Shown one piece after another: positions 24,924 through 34,137 of a DNA stretch of 64,000 nt. The notes beneath the pieces are model-generated. The model ran no database searches. It saw only the letters and a list, made by a program, of their open reading frames with translations, and had not been told where the DNA came from. This DNA is from Arthrobacter sp. UNC362MFTsu5.1 (GTDB lineage: Bacteria; Actinomycetota; Actinomycetes; Actinomycetales; Micrococcaceae), in assembly GCF_000685965.1 (NCBI RefSeq), contig NZ_JMLE01000004.1:1-64000 (forward strand), read 5' to 3'. Position 1 is the stretch's first letter. Every line of letters starts with the position of its first letter. The position numbers and the translations under genes were made by a program.

Positions 24924-25958
24924 CTAGAGCCACTCCAGGGTTTGGCCGTGCGGCCCGGCGATGGCCACGGGCACGCCGTCCTGGAGGAGGAGGAACCGTC
25001 CGCGGAGCCTTGAGTCATCCATTTCCGGCACCACCACGGAGCCGTCCGCCTGGGCAAGCACGGTGTGGCCCTCGTTGGACAGCCAGTGGCAGCCGCGCTC
25101 TGCTGCGAGGGTGCCGATGGTGGCGCGGAAGGCTTCCCGCTGGGAGGCATTTAGGTAGGCCATCACCGCGCTGTGGAATACCACCAGGGTGGCGTCCGGC
25201 GGCGCTTGGTCCGCTAGCGAAACCAGCTGCTCGTTCAGGTCGCCGGCCACCAGCAGCGGCGGATCCTGCTGCGCTATCGCGATGGCCCGGCGCAGCCGAT
25301 CACGGCGGAAGTCCTGCTCCGGCCAGATCAGCGCTTCCAGCCAGGCGACGTCGTCGGGGTTGTTGATGTCCAACGGGTTCAGGTCGATCCCGGCCCGCCA
25401 CACGACCTTCGGGAGCTCGGCGGGAAGCGGGACGGCACCTTGCACTGCGCAGCGCAGAACGGGCGCTTCCTCAGCCGCGGGGCGCGCCCCGTCCGGTTGC
25501 GGCACCAGCCGCGTGACTGAGCCGCCGTCGTCGTACTCGTAGGCGTACTTGTCCGGAAACAGCGCAAGCCCGGCGGAGGCACCCACCTCGATCAGTGCCA
25601 GCGGACGGCCCGTCGAGCCTGCGATGGCGGCGAGGGACGGCAGCAGCGTGGTGCACCGGCCCGCCTCGTTGGTCTGCGTGGCGCGGGAGAGCACGACCCG
25701 CGAGACCTCGTCCCAGCGTGCCAGGAGGAACTCCCGGAACTCGCGGTACGGGGTGATCCCGGCGCCGAGGAACCGGGCTGCCGCCAGGATCAGGAGGGGC
25801 TGCCGCTTGTTGTGCGGCCACTGTTCGATGCGGCTGATCAGTTCAGCATCGCCGGCGATTCCCAGCGACCATTCTGCGTAGCACGGGGAGGAAGCCGGCG
25901 CATCAAAGGTGCCGAAGTTCCGGTACCAGTCCGCGGTGCCCGCGTTCCCCGCACCCAT
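24924..25958 (-). CDS. DUF2332 family protein
   Basis: A 344-residue protein of the DUF2332 family (recognisable by WYRNFGTFDAPASSPCYAEWSLGIA, the block NEAGRCTTLLPSLAAI and LALIEVGASAGLALFPDKY). LIEVGASAGL resembles the glycine motif of S-adenosylmethionine-dependent methyltransferases, so a methyltransferase-like fold is plausible; no function is known. Its start lies 2 nt after the aroQ stop and the genes are probably co-transcribed. Confidence 0.8.
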   Translation of the reverse strand: MGAGNAGTADWYRNFGTFDAPASSPCYAEWSLGIAGDAELISRIEQWPHNKRQPLLILAAARFLGAGITPYREFREFLLARWDEVSRVVLSRATQTNEAGRCTTLLPSLAAIAGSTGRPLALIEVGASAGLALFPDKYAYEYDDGGSVTRLVPQPDGARPAAEEAPVLRCAVQGAVPLPAELPKVVWRAGIDLNPLDINNPDDVAWLEALIWPEQDFRRDRLRRAIAIAQQDPPLLVAGDLNEQLVSLADQAPPDATLVVFHSAVMAYLNASQREAFRATIGTLAAERGCHWLSNEGHTVLAQADGSVVVPEMDDSRLRGRFLLLQDGVPVAIAGPHGQTLEWL

Positions 25959-25960
25959 GA

Positions 25961-26437
25961 TCAGGCCTTGCCGGCGTTCAGTTCTGCGAGGTATTCGACG
26001 GCGAACCGGTAGCCCATCACGCCGGCACCGGCGATCACGGCCTTGCTGATGTCCGAAAGATACGAGTGGTGCCGGAACTCTTCGCGGGCATGGACGTTGG
26101 TGATGTGGACTTCCACTGCGGGCAGCTGTACCGCGGAGATGGCGTCGCGGATGGCCACGGAGGTATGCGTGTAGGCGCCGGCGTTGAGCACGATGCCGAT
26201 GGCCTTGCCGCGGGCCGCGTGAATGGCGTCAACCAGCGCGCCCTCGTGGTTGGACTGGAAGCATTCCACCTCCAGGCCGTAGGCTGCGGCGGCCTCCTTG
26301 GCGAGCTGTTCGACGTCGGCCAGCGTTGCCGTGCCGTACTTCTCCGGTTCCCGGGTGCCCAGCAGGTTCAGGTTGGGTCCGTTGAGGACAAGGATGGTGC
26401 CGCGGCCGGCTTCGGTGGCGGGGGAGGCTTCAGTCAT
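25961..26437 (-). CDS. aroQ: 3-dehydroquinate dehydratase, type II
   Basis: A 158-residue dodecameric-type dehydroquinase. [20 protein letters not shown] opens the active site (the lid Arg and the catalytic Tyr of KYG), [11 protein letters not shown] and [16 protein letters not shown] follow, and [20 protein letters not shown] carries the catalytic His. It removes water from 3-dehydroquinate in the shikimate pathway or in quinate breakdown. No other aro gene is nearby. The start at ATG 26437 is supported by a TAGATT -10 box seven bases upstream. Confidence 0.93.
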   Translation of the reverse strand: MTEASPATEAGRGTILVLNGPNLNLLGTREPEKYGTATLADVEQLAKEAAAAYGLEVECFQSNHEGALVDAIHAARGKAIGIVLNAGAYTHTSVAIRDAISAVQLPAVEVHITNVHAREEFRHHSYLSDISKAVIAGAGVMGYRFAVEYLAELNAGKA

Positions 26438-26444
26438 GAGAGCA

Positions 26445-26450
26445 AATCTA
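26445..26450 (-). promoter_or_regulatory. -10 box TAGATT, leaderless start of aroQ
   Basis: Minus-strand TAGATT, 7 nt, then ATG 26437; no Shine-Dalgarno. Confidence 0.55.
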
Positions 26451-26478
26451 TCGCTTCGGATGCAGCGTGCGCTGTTCT

Positions 26479-26880
26479 TTACGGCGGGCTGACGGGACGG
26501 GCCGTGATCCTGGCGATGCGGCGCAGTGCCGCTGAGCAGACAGGGAGATAGGCGGGCGCCCACCAAGGAACCGTGAACGTGACCCGGCAGCCGTCGCCTT
26601 CCGGGACCACCAGGTGCCCGGTGGCGCGGATTCCGGCCACCGACCAGGACCAGAAGCGGTCCGCCCGGAATTCCGTCACCGTGAAGGGCAGGCTGACACC
26701 GGCCACCGTCTTCACCCGGCCGGTGCTGCCGGCCGTGAAGCCGGGCGAGTCCAGCTCTGCACCCGTCACGGAAGGACCCCATTCGGGCCACCGGCCGACG
26801 TCGGTGAGCAGCTCCCACACCTCCGCGGCGGGCGCCGCGATGTGCCGGGACACGATGTGCCGGGACACTGAATAGCGCAT
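26479..26880 (-). CDS. SRPBCC (START/Bet v1-like) family protein
   Basis: A 133-residue protein with the SRPBCC ligand-pocket pattern: [22 protein letters not shown] near the N-terminus, a central strand region and a C-terminal helix. It probably binds a hydrophobic ligand; the identity is unknown. The ATG follows the flavoprotein stop codon by 5 nt, indicating an operon with it. Its N-terminus carries an in-frame duplication (VSRHI twice) from a 15-nt tandem repeat. Confidence 0.75.
   Translation of the reverse strand: MRYSVSRHIVSRHIAAPAAEVWELLTDVGRWPEWGPSVTGAELDSPGFTAGSTGRVKTVAGVSLPFTVTEFRADRFWSWSVAGIRATGHLVVPEGDGCRVTFTVPWWAPAYLPVCSAALRRIARITARPVSPP
26839..26868 (-). repeat. 15-nt perfect tandem duplication inside the SRPBCC gene
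   Basis: GATGTGCCGGGACAC occurs twice back to back and adds five residues (VSRHI twice) near the protein N-terminus. Either copy could mark a true start region, since the second unit alone would leave a normal SRPBCC N-terminus. Confidence 0.85.
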
Positions 26881-26885
26881 CCGCG

Positions 26886-28187
26886 CTACCCGAAGTCCGG
26901 GCGCAGGACAGCCTGCGCCGCGAGGTGGCCGCTTTCCAGGGCACCCTGGATGGAGGCCGTGGCGCGGTGGTCGCCGCAGGCGAAGAGTCCGGGGGAGATC
27001 TCAGCCGGCTGCGGGGACCCCAAGGGCGGAGGCTGGACGGGCAGGGCATTCGGAACCTCGTGCCGGGCCACCAGCTCCCATCCCGCGGCATCCGCCCCGT
27101 AGATTTCGGCGGCATGCCGGCGGACCGCATCATCGCCGGGCACCGGCCGGCCGGGGCCGAACAGCGCCGACGTCTGCACAAGGTGCCTGCCGGCGGGGGC
27201 GTACCCCGGGGCTGCGTTGGACACGACGGCCGTATTGACCAGGGGCCCGCCGGGCCGCTCCCGCGCGTCGACGCACAGCAGGTTCAGCCGGGTCGGCGGC
27301 TCGCTGGCCGCGAACCAGTGCGTCAGCACGCCCTTCATGGCGGGAACGCCGCTTCCCGTTGCGCCTCCGCCGTCGATTCCCAGCGCCAGGGATTCGGCGC
27401 TGGCCGGGTCCATGGCCACCACCACCTGCTCAGCCCGGAGCTCGGCGCCGGCGGCACGGACCAGCATGGAGCCGCCTTCGCGCCGGATGGAATCCACCGC
27501 GGTCCCGGTGCGGACAGGCGTGGCGAGCGCGGCCGCCAGCTGCCGCGGCAGGGCCTGCATGCCCAGTCGCGGCAGCCCCGGCACTCCGAACGCGAAGGTG
27601 CGCAGCAGGAGCCGGGCGAAGTCATTGGAGGTGCTCCCGTCGTCTTCGAGGAGCACCCCGGCGAAGAACCGTTCAACCACCCGCCGGAGCCCGCCCGCCA
27701 GACGAGCGTCGTCCATGGCCTGCCGCAGCGTCACGTCCCGGACGGGCACGGCGGTACGACGTCCGCCGTCGTCGTACTGTCCCCAGGACCGGACGATGGC
27801 GGGAGCCGCCCAGCGAAGGAGGGCAGCCACCTCGCGCGGCTTCGCCAGGCCGCTGCCGAAGGTCCCGGCGATCAGCTGCGGTTCGCGCAGGGGATGGGCC
27901 AGCACGGCCAATCCATCGTCACGTCGCACTCCCAGCCCGGCACCGAAGGGCTGCATGTCCAGGGCACCGACGTCCACCCAGCGGCGGACGGCAGGGTACG
28001 CGGGATTCAGGACCTGGAACCCGCGGTCCACCAGGAATCCGTCCCGGTGCTCCGTGCGGATCCGGCCGCCCACGTCGTCGGCCGCTTCCCACACGCGCAC
28101 CTCACGCCCGGCTGCTTGCAGCTCCCGGGCGCACTGGAGCCCTGCAAGCCCCGCGCCGACCACCAAAACCTCGCACGAATCGGTCAT
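26886..28187 (-). CDS. FAD-dependent oxidoreductase, amine-oxidase/protoporphyrinogen-oxidase-like
   Basis: A 433-residue flavoprotein. [18 protein letters not shown] is the dinucleotide-binding motif, followed by [14 protein letters not shown], the GGR motif of the amine oxidase/phytoene desaturase superfamily; [11 protein letters not shown] and the C-terminal [19 protein letters not shown] close the FAD site. This group is close to proteins annotated as NAD(P)/FAD-dependent oxidoreductases of unknown substrate. The ATG at 28187 is placed just before the FAD motif; the frame continues upstream without conservation. Followed closely by the SRPBCC gene. Confidence 0.8.
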   Translation of the reverse strand: MTDSCEVLVVGAGLAGLQCARELQAAGREVRVWEAADDVGGRIRTEHRDGFLVDRGFQVLNPAYPAVRRWVDVGALDMQPFGAGLGVRRDDGLAVLAHPLREPQLIAGTFGSGLAKPREVAALLRWAAPAIVRSWGQYDDGGRRTAVPVRDVTLRQAMDDARLAGGLRRVVERFFAGVLLEDDGSTSNDFARLLLRTFAFGVPGLPRLGMQALPRQLAAALATPVRTGTAVDSIRREGGSMLVRAAGAELRAEQVVVAMDPASAESLALGIDGGGATGSGVPAMKGVLTHWFAASEPPTRLNLLCVDARERPGGPLVNTAVVSNAAPGYAPAGRHLVQTSALFGPGRPVPGDDAVRRHAAEIYGADAAGWELVARHEVPNALPVQPPPLGSPQPAEISPGLFACGDHRATASIQGALESGHLAAQAVLRPDFG

Positions 28188-28323
28188 GGTCCATCTTGGC
28201 ACGCATGCCATTTCCGAACCTCTGGCCACGCTTTGTGCCGGTGCCTAGACTTGAAGGACCATCGTGCGGAGCTCCCGTACCGGTCAGCTCGCGCGAAAAG
28301 CCCGATCTGGAGAGAGCGTCATC

Positions 28324-29286
28324 ATGCGCTGCAAAAATGTGGATTCAGGAAATGCGATGCGCCGTGCCGCCGTGGGACTGGTGGCCCTCGCAGCACTCAT
28401 AATTCCGGCACCCGTTGCGTCTGCCGGTCCGCCGTCGACGAAGGGCGATGACAAGGTCATTGAGCTTCCCGGCGCTTCGTCCGCCGAAGGCATAGCCGAG
28501 GGAGTGGGCACCACCTTTTTCGCCGGGGACCTCATGAAGGGGGACATCTTCCGGGGCGACATCCGCCGCGGAACCGCCCGGCTGTTCATCGATGTGCCGG
28601 ACGGCCGGATGGCGGTCGGCATGAAAGTGGACGTGGAGAACGGCCTGCTCTTCGTTGCCGGCGGCTTCACCGGACAGGCCTACGTGTATGACACGGACAC
28701 ACGGAAGACCGTGGCCACGTACCAGCTGACGGCGGATCCGGCTTTCATCAACGACGTCGCCGTCACGGATGACGGCGCCTGGTTCACCAACTCCGTGAAG
28801 GGCGAGCTGTACTTTGTCCCGGTGGATCGCCACGGCAAACCGGGTGACGAGGTCAGGAAGCTCACGCTGAAAGGACCTGCTGCTGAGACTCCTGCCGACT
28901 TCAACCTGAACGGCATTGCGGCCGTCCGGGGCGGCCGGACCCTGATCCTGGCGCATTCAGCGAACGAAGCCCTGTACACGGTGGAGCCGGGATCGGGTGA
29001 ATACGCCGACACCGCAAAGATCACCGGGGACAAGCTGCCCTACGTGGACGGGATTGTGGTGAAGGGGAACACCCTCTGGGCCGTGCAAAACATGATCAAC
29101 CAGGTGAGCCGCGTCCGGCTGGACTCCCGGCTGGATTCCTTCGAGGTCAAGGACGTCATCACCAGTCCTGACTTCCAGGTCCCGACGACGGGGGCCCTGT
29201 TCGGCGATACCCTCGCCCTGGTTAACGCGAAGTTCGGCGTTCAGGGGGCCAGCACGTACGAGGTGGTCCTGGTCGACGCCCGCTAG
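28324..29286 (+). CDS. Secreted SMP-30/NHL-like beta-propeller protein
   Basis: A 320-residue exported protein. A signal peptide (RRAAVGLVALAALIIPAPVASA) follows a polar start region. The mature part has repeating strands such as GLLFVAGGFTGQAYVYDTDT, FINDVAVTDDGAWFTNS and PYVDGIVVKGNTLWAVQN, the pattern of six-bladed propellers of the SMP-30/gluconolactonase type. A metal-dependent lactonase activity is possible but not shown. ATG 28324 follows GGAGAGAG by 7 nt. The last codons and stop are duplicated 20 bp downstream (TCGACGCCCGCTA at 29273 and 29293). Confidence 0.75.
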   Translation: MRCKNVDSGNAMRRAAVGLVALAALIIPAPVASAGPPSTKGDDKVIELPGASSAEGIAEGVGTTFFAGDLMKGDIFRGDIRRGTARLFIDVPDGRMAVGMKVDVENGLLFVAGGFTGQAYVYDTDTRKTVATYQLTADPAFINDVAVTDDGAWFTNSVKGELYFVPVDRHGKPGDEVRKLTLKGPAAETPADFNLNGIAAVRGGRTLILAHSANEALYTVEPGSGEYADTAKITGDKLPYVDGIVVKGNTLWAVQNMINQVSRVRLDSRLDSFEVKDVITSPDFQVPTTGALFGDTLALVNAKFGVQGASTYEVVLVDAR

Positions 29287-29324
29287 GGACTTTCGACGCC
29301 CGCTAAGCGGTAGTGGAAAGCAGG

Positions 29325-29366
29325 GAGCCTGCCGGCCGGGTTGCTACCCGGCCGGCAGGCTCTTTG
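29325..29366. terminator. Bidirectional terminator between the propeller gene and GH36
   Basis: Perfect 16-bp arms (29325-29340 with 29347-29362 approximately) around TTGCTA, followed by CTTT on the plus strand; the convergent alpha-galactosidase gene ends 45 bp away. Confidence 0.75.
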
Positions 29367-29410
29367 GGTGGCGCTGAAGCTGCGCGGCGCTGAAGCTACA
29401 GGCAGTGAAC

Positions 29411-31630
29411 CTACATGGCAGTCAGGCGCAGCAGCACTGCGTGTTCCGGGTTGAGGACGGGCATGGGCAGCCCCACCTCGGCCAGGAACCGGCCGCTGGC
29501 ATCCGCCCCGGCGGCCAGCCAGGCGGGCGGCTGCGCCTGGGTGTAGTTGTGCGCGTAGTCCGCGTCGCCGGGTGTCGGGAAGATGGCCTCAACGCGGTAG
29601 CTGCGGTCCTGGTCCAGTCCCGGAATGGTGATGCGTCCCGGACGCTCCGCGAACGAGGTCCGGGTGCTGACCAGCGCGAACAGAGCTGCCGTGTCTCCGG
29701 TCGCCGGGGTGCCCTGGGAAACGACGCCGTGCAGCATGAATGAATCGTCGGCAACATCCGCCCGGACCATCCGGCCCGAGTGGATCAGGCCGCGGTGCTC
29801 CTTGTACAGGCCGATGAACCGCTTGAGTTCTTCGCGCTCCGCGCCGTGGACCTGGCGGACATCCCATTCCATGCCGAAGTGCCCGAAGAATGCCGTGATG
29901 GCGCGGAATGAAACGTCGTGCGTGCGGGCCGTCGTGTGGGACGTGGTGGGGCCGATGTGACCGCCCACCAGCTCCGGCGGTACCACCAGCCCGGTCCAGC
30001 GCTGGATGGTCTGTCGTTCCAGGGCGTCGTTGCAGTCCGAAGCCCAGATCCGGTCGGTCGTTTCCAGGATCCCGAGGTCCACACGGGCGCCGCCGGAGGA
30101 GCAGCTCTCAATCTCCAGGCCCGGGTGGGCCTTCTTCAGTTCGCCAAAGAGGCGGTAGGCGGCCAGCGTCTGCTGGTGCACGGAGGAGCGCCCGGCGTGG
30201 CCGTGTTCGGTGAGGTCCCGGTTCTGGTCCCACTTCAGGTAGCTGATGTTGTTTTCGCGGAGCAGGGCGTCGATGCGGTCAAAGACGTACTGCCAGGCCT
30301 CGGGGTTGACCAGGTCGATGACGTGCTGGTGGCGCCAGGTCAGCGGCAGCCGGCCGCCGTCCTTGTAGGACCGGACAGCGGGTCCAACGATCCATTCCGG
30401 GTGGGCGCGCGCCACGTCGGAGTCCAGGTTGATCATTTCGGGCTCCACCCAGAGGCCGAATTCCATCCCGCGGGAGGTGACGGCATCTATCAGCGGCGTG
30501 AGGCCGTCAGGCCACAGGCCCTCGTCCACGTACCAGTCGCCCAGGCCCGCCTGGTCATGCCTGCGGCCGCGGAACCAGCCGTCGTCGAGCACGAAGCGTT
30601 CCACGCCCAGGTCAGCCGCCGAATCCGCCAGTTCGACCAGTGTGGTGAGATCGTGGTCGAAGTAGACGGCTTCCCAGACGTTGAGCACCACGGGCCGGGC
30701 CTTGCCGGTGCCTGCATTACCCGCTGAAATGGCTGACGCCGAGGGCAGCACGTGGTGCGGACGGTTCCTGAACCAGCTGTAGAAGGCCTCGCTGATGCCA
30801 TCCAGGCCGCGGTCCGAGTACGCCGCGAACAGTGCGGGGGTGGTGTAGCTGCCGTTCGGCTCGAGGATCACTTCGGCCGGGCCCAGCAGCTCGGAGCCGC
30901 CGATCATGGTCCTGCCGTCGCCGATGGTGTCCGCGAACTGTTCGTGGTTTCCGCTCCAGGCAAGGTGGGTGGCCCAGACCCTGCCATGGCGGTTGCCGAA
31001 GTTCGCCGTGCCGGCGGCCAGCAGCAGCGAGGAGTCGTGGCCGGTGCGCCCGTGGCGCCCGGTCCGCACCCAGGTGCCCTGCTGGATGGCCCGGCGCTGC
31101 GGGTGCCGTTCACGGCACCAGCGCCCGGTCAGGTCAAGAAGTTCGACGGCGTCAGGAGCCACCGGCAGCACGGTGGCCAGTTCGTCGAGCTGAAAGGGTG
31201 AAGTGCCCGTGTTGGTGACGGTGTGGCGCATTTCCAGCAGGCCGCCGTCGTGCAGTTCCAGCGTGGATTCGACGGTGATGCCGGCGTCCGGATCTGACTG
31301 GACAATCACAGCTGAATTCCCGACGGCGGACGTTCCGCCGGCTTTGACGTCCGCGACGCGGAGGCGGACGGAGAAGTCGTAGCCGGGCACGCCGTCGGCG
31401 ATCCGATGCCCGCGGAGGGCAGGGCGTCCGCGCCAGCTCGACGACGCCTGCGGCAGCAGCCCGGCCGGGACGGCTGCGTCGGAGGCGGAGGGCGGGATCG
31501 GTTCGCCGAGGATGGCCAGATCGGGCAGTGTCGCGCCCAGATCTGCGCCCCAGTGAATGACCTCGGCCTCCCCGCTGTCGAAGCTGATCACCAGGCTGGT
31601 GCCGGCGGAGCGGAGGTGCAGGGGATCCAT
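29411..31630 (-). CDS. Alpha-galactosidase, glycoside hydrolase family 36
   Basis: A 739-residue GH36 enzyme with an N-terminal beta-sandwich, a (beta/alpha)8 barrel and a C-terminal beta domain. Key blocks: VLNVWEAVYFDHD, FVLDDGWFRGRR, GLWVEPEMINLDSD, the nucleophile Asp468 in KWDQNR and the acid/base Asp532 in SDCND. No signal peptide is seen, so it acts on imported melibiose, raffinose or related alpha-galactosides. It is the last gene of the operon with the ABC importer at 31792-35097 and lies under LacI- and Crp-like sites. Confidence 0.93.
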   Translation of the reverse strand: MDPLHLRSAGTSLVISFDSGEAEVIHWGADLGATLPDLAILGEPIPPSASDAAVPAGLLPQASSSWRGRPALRGHRIADGVPGYDFSVRLRVADVKAGGTSAVGNSAVIVQSDPDAGITVESTLELHDGGLLEMRHTVTNTGTSPFQLDELATVLPVAPDAVELLDLTGRWCRERHPQRRAIQQGTWVRTGRHGRTGHDSSLLLAAGTANFGNRHGRVWATHLAWSGNHEQFADTIGDGRTMIGGSELLGPAEVILEPNGSYTTPALFAAYSDRGLDGISEAFYSWFRNRPHHVLPSASAISAGNAGTGKARPVVLNVWEAVYFDHDLTTLVELADSAADLGVERFVLDDGWFRGRRHDQAGLGDWYVDEGLWPDGLTPLIDAVTSRGMEFGLWVEPEMINLDSDVARAHPEWIVGPAVRSYKDGGRLPLTWRHQHVIDLVNPEAWQYVFDRIDALLRENNISYLKWDQNRDLTEHGHAGRSSVHQQTLAAYRLFGELKKAHPGLEIESCSSGGARVDLGILETTDRIWASDCNDALERQTIQRWTGLVVPPELVGGHIGPTTSHTTARTHDVSFRAITAFFGHFGMEWDVRQVHGAEREELKRFIGLYKEHRGLIHSGRMVRADVADDSFMLHGVVSQGTPATGDTAALFALVSTRTSFAERPGRITIPGLDQDRSYRVEAIFPTPGDADYAHNYTQAQPPAWLAAGADASGRFLAEVGLPMPVLNPEHAVLLRLTAM

Positions 31631-31705
31631 GGGGTTTCTCTTTCGTTGTGGCGGGCGTCCGGTGACGCTGGCGGCGGGATAAATATGTACGTGCGGGGTG
31701 GGGTG

Positions 31706-31753
31706 CCCCGGGTGCCGCCGCTTCGCGAGGATGAAACGGCGGCACCCGGGGCC
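31706..31753 (-). terminator. Large intercistronic stem-loop between binding protein and GH36 genes
   Basis: Sixteen-base arms (31706-31721 with 31738-31753) and a 16-nt loop, without a T-run. It lies downstream of the binding-protein gene and upstream of the galactosidase gene in the same operon, where such hairpins usually protect the upstream mRNA and keep binding protein levels high. Confidence 0.6.
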
Positions 31754-31791
31754 GTGGCTGCGACCACTTACGCAGCCACTACAGGTGCGGT

Positions 31792-33132
31792 CTACTTGAA
31801 GAGATCGTTCACCTGGTTGTTGGCTTCGGTCAAGGAGCTGGCGGGCTTCTTGCCGGAGAGCACGGCATCCATTGCCGGCTTCATGATGCCGTCAACTTTG
31901 GCCGCTTTGTCCGCGATGGGGAAGAGGAAGGTGGTCCCTTCCTTGACGTGCGTGGTGAAGGCCGAGACGTCGGTGCCCTTGGCCTTGAACGCTTCGGCTG
32001 CCTTTTCGGAGGAGCTGGTGATGGCGGGGAAGACGACAGCCTTGGAAGCCACAACGTCCTGGCAGGCGGTAGAGCCGAGGTATTCAACCCACTTCACGGA
32101 TGCCGCCGGGTTCTTGGTGCCTGCCCAGACGGAGTCGGCGAGGCCGTTGAACATGCTGGCACGCTTGCCGTCGGGACCCTTGGGGGTGGGGGCGAACGCG
32201 GTCTCCACGCCCTTGTAGGTCTTGTACTGGCCGATCAGCCAGTCACCCGTGGTGTTGATGGCGGCCTTGCCGGCACCGAAGTTGTCCGCCAGGCTGGCGC
32301 CGACGGTGGTTTCCAGCTTGGGCATGTAGCCCTTCTCGATCAGGCCGGCCCACCATGCGATGGTTTCCTGGAATTTGGGGTCATCGTAGTTGAACTTGGT
32401 GCCCCACGGGTTCTTGTCCGTGGCGGTCCAACCCGTGGTGGCGCTGAGGAAGCTCCATTCGGTCTGGCCCTGGCCGGAGCCGCTGCCTGCCAGGCCCAGG
32501 CCGTAGACAGCCACGTTGTTCTTGTCGAAGCCGGCTTCGTCGCCGCGCTTGCCGCTCTTGTCCGTGGTGAGGTGCGCGATGGCCTTCTCGTAGCTGCCGC
32601 CGTCCTTCGGGTTCCAGTCCAGGTTGGCCATCTGCTCGGCGGTGAGGCCGGCGGAGTCCGTCATGGCCTTGTTGTAGAACAGGCCTACGGTGTCCCAGTC
32701 CTTGGGCAGGCCGTAGCGCTTTCCGTCCTGGCCGACCCAGAGTTCCGGCAGGCCCTTGGTGTAGCTGTCCAGTTTGACGCCGTCCTTGGCGACGGCGTCG
32801 TCCAGGGAGAGCAGCTGCTTTTTCGCGGCGTACTCGGGGTACTTGGAGAGGTGGTTCGTGAAGACGTCCGGGGCGGTGCCGGCGACGAAGCCGTTGGTCA
32901 GGGTGGTCCAGTAGTCGTCCCAGCCGCGCTGGGTGATCTTGACCTTGATGTCCGGGTTGGCCTTGGTGAAATCGTCAGCGCACTGCTGGTAGGCCGGGAG
33001 CTGGTTGGCGTCCCACAGCCAGTAGTTGATCTCGCCCTTGGCCTCGCTGGAGGCGGGGCTGCCTCCGCCACAGGCGGAGAGGGACAGGGCGATTGCCGCG
33101 GCGGCAGCTGCGACGCCGATGGTTTTCTTCAT
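31792..33132 (-). CDS. Sugar ABC transporter substrate-binding lipoprotein
   Basis: A 446-residue family-1 (MalE-like) solute-binding protein. The lipobox LSAC puts the lipidated residue at Cys21. The mature protein shows the typical NYWLWDANQLPAYQQCADDF start, ITQRGWDDYWTTL and DWDTVGLFYNKA. With its permeases and the alpha-galactosidase downstream, alpha-galactosides are the probable cargo. The gene order is unusual: it follows both permease genes rather than preceding them. Confidence 0.9.
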   Translation of the reverse strand: MKKTIGVAAAAAAIALSLSACGGGSPASSEAKGEINYWLWDANQLPAYQQCADDFTKANPDIKVKITQRGWDDYWTTLTNGFVAGTAPDVFTNHLSKYPEYAAKKQLLSLDDAVAKDGVKLDSYTKGLPELWVGQDGKRYGLPKDWDTVGLFYNKAMTDSAGLTAEQMANLDWNPKDGGSYEKAIAHLTTDKSGKRGDEAGFDKNNVAVYGLGLAGSGSGQGQTEWSFLSATTGWTATDKNPWGTKFNYDDPKFQETIAWWAGLIEKGYMPKLETTVGASLADNFGAGKAAINTTGDWLIGQYKTYKGVETAFAPTPKGPDGKRASMFNGLADSVWAGTKNPAASVKWVEYLGSTACQDVVASKAVVFPAITSSSEKAAEAFKAKGTDVSAFTTHVKEGTTFLFPIADKAAKVDGIMKPAMDAVLSGKKPASSLTEANNQVNDLFK

Positions 33133-33195
33133 GATGGACCTTTCGAGGGTGTTTCTGGAGACGAACGTGTTTCTGGGGAAAGTGAACTGAAGGTG

Positions 33196-34125
33196 TTACT
33201 TGATTCCGGAGAAGCCGATGGAGTTGACCACCTTCTTGCCGAAGGCAATGAACAGCAGGAGCACCGGGAGCGCGGCCACGAGCGTTGCGGCCATCAGGCC
33301 GGTCCAGTCGGGGGCTCCTTGCGGTGACTGGGACTTGAAGACGCCCAGGCCCACCGTGAGCACCCGGACGTTTTCGTCCTGGCCCACCAGGAGCGGCCAG
33401 AAGTATTCGTTCCACTGGCCGATGAAAGTGAGGAGGGCCAGTGTGGCCAGCGGCGCCGCTGCGTTGGGCAGGACGATCTGGAAGAAGATCCGTAGGTGCT
33501 TGGCGCCGTCGAGCATGGCGGCCTCTTCCACTTCCCGGGACATGCTGAGGAAGAACTGGCGCAGGAAGAAGATGGCGAACGGGGTCATGAACAGGAAGGG
33601 CAGCGTCATGCCGGCAAAGGTGTTGAGCAGGCCCAGGTTCTTGATCATCAGGAAGTTGGGCAGCGCGGTGAAGATTGGCGGGACCATCATGGTGGCCAGG
33701 AACAGCCCGAACACGGCGTTCCGTCCGGGCCAGCGGAGCCGGGAGAACGCGTAGGCTGCCATGGCGCTGAAGAAGACCTGCCCTGCCGTGGTGACGCTGG
33801 CGAAGATGACCGAGTTCCGCAGGTAGAGCCAGAAGTTGATCGCGGCTCCCGAGCCTCCCTCGGCGATGGCCTCCTCGGGGCTCTGCATTCCGAGGACCCG
33901 CTTGAAGGCTCCGAGGTTGAAGTCCGCGGGAAGGAGGTTGCCTGCGTTGGAGGCCAGTGAGGCATTCGTGGACAGTGCCGTGCGGAGCATCCACAGGAAG
34001 GGTGCCACGGTGACGGCGACTGCAACGGCCACCAGGGCCCAGGCTCCGACGCGCCGCCAGTTGACGGGCTTCTTCTTGACGGGAATGTTGCTGACGGACT
34101 TGCGGGTGAGTGTGGAGGTGCTCAT
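33196..34125 (-). CDS. Sugar ABC transporter permease (MalG-like)
   Basis: A 309-residue six-helix permease. The cytoplasmic coupling motif is EEAAMLDGAKHLRIFFQIVLPNAAAPLA (EAAxxDGA core), which contacts the ATPase. It ends in KVVNSIGFSGIK. A good AAGGAA site precedes ATG 34125. No ATPase gene exists in the operon, so a shared MsiK-type ATPase encoded elsewhere must energise it. Confidence 0.9.
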   Translation of the reverse strand: MSTSTLTRKSVSNIPVKKKPVNWRRVGAWALVAVAVAVTVAPFLWMLRTALSTNASLASNAGNLLPADFNLGAFKRVLGMQSPEEAIAEGGSGAAINFWLYLRNSVIFASVTTAGQVFFSAMAAYAFSRLRWPGRNAVFGLFLATMMVPPIFTALPNFLMIKNLGLLNTFAGMTLPFLFMTPFAIFFLRQFFLSMSREVEEAAMLDGAKHLRIFFQIVLPNAAAPLATLALLTFIGQWNEYFWPLLVGQDENVRVLTVGLGVFKSQSPQGAPDWTGLMAATLVAALPVLLLFIAFGKKVVNSIGFSGIK

Positions 34126-34137
34126 GGCTGGGGTTCC

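Noticed and set aside
26438..27181. Long N-terminal extension of aroQ
   Set aside because: Type II dehydroquinases begin about 10-20 residues before LVLNGPNLN; the extension is antisense-like and a leaderless start fits at 26437.
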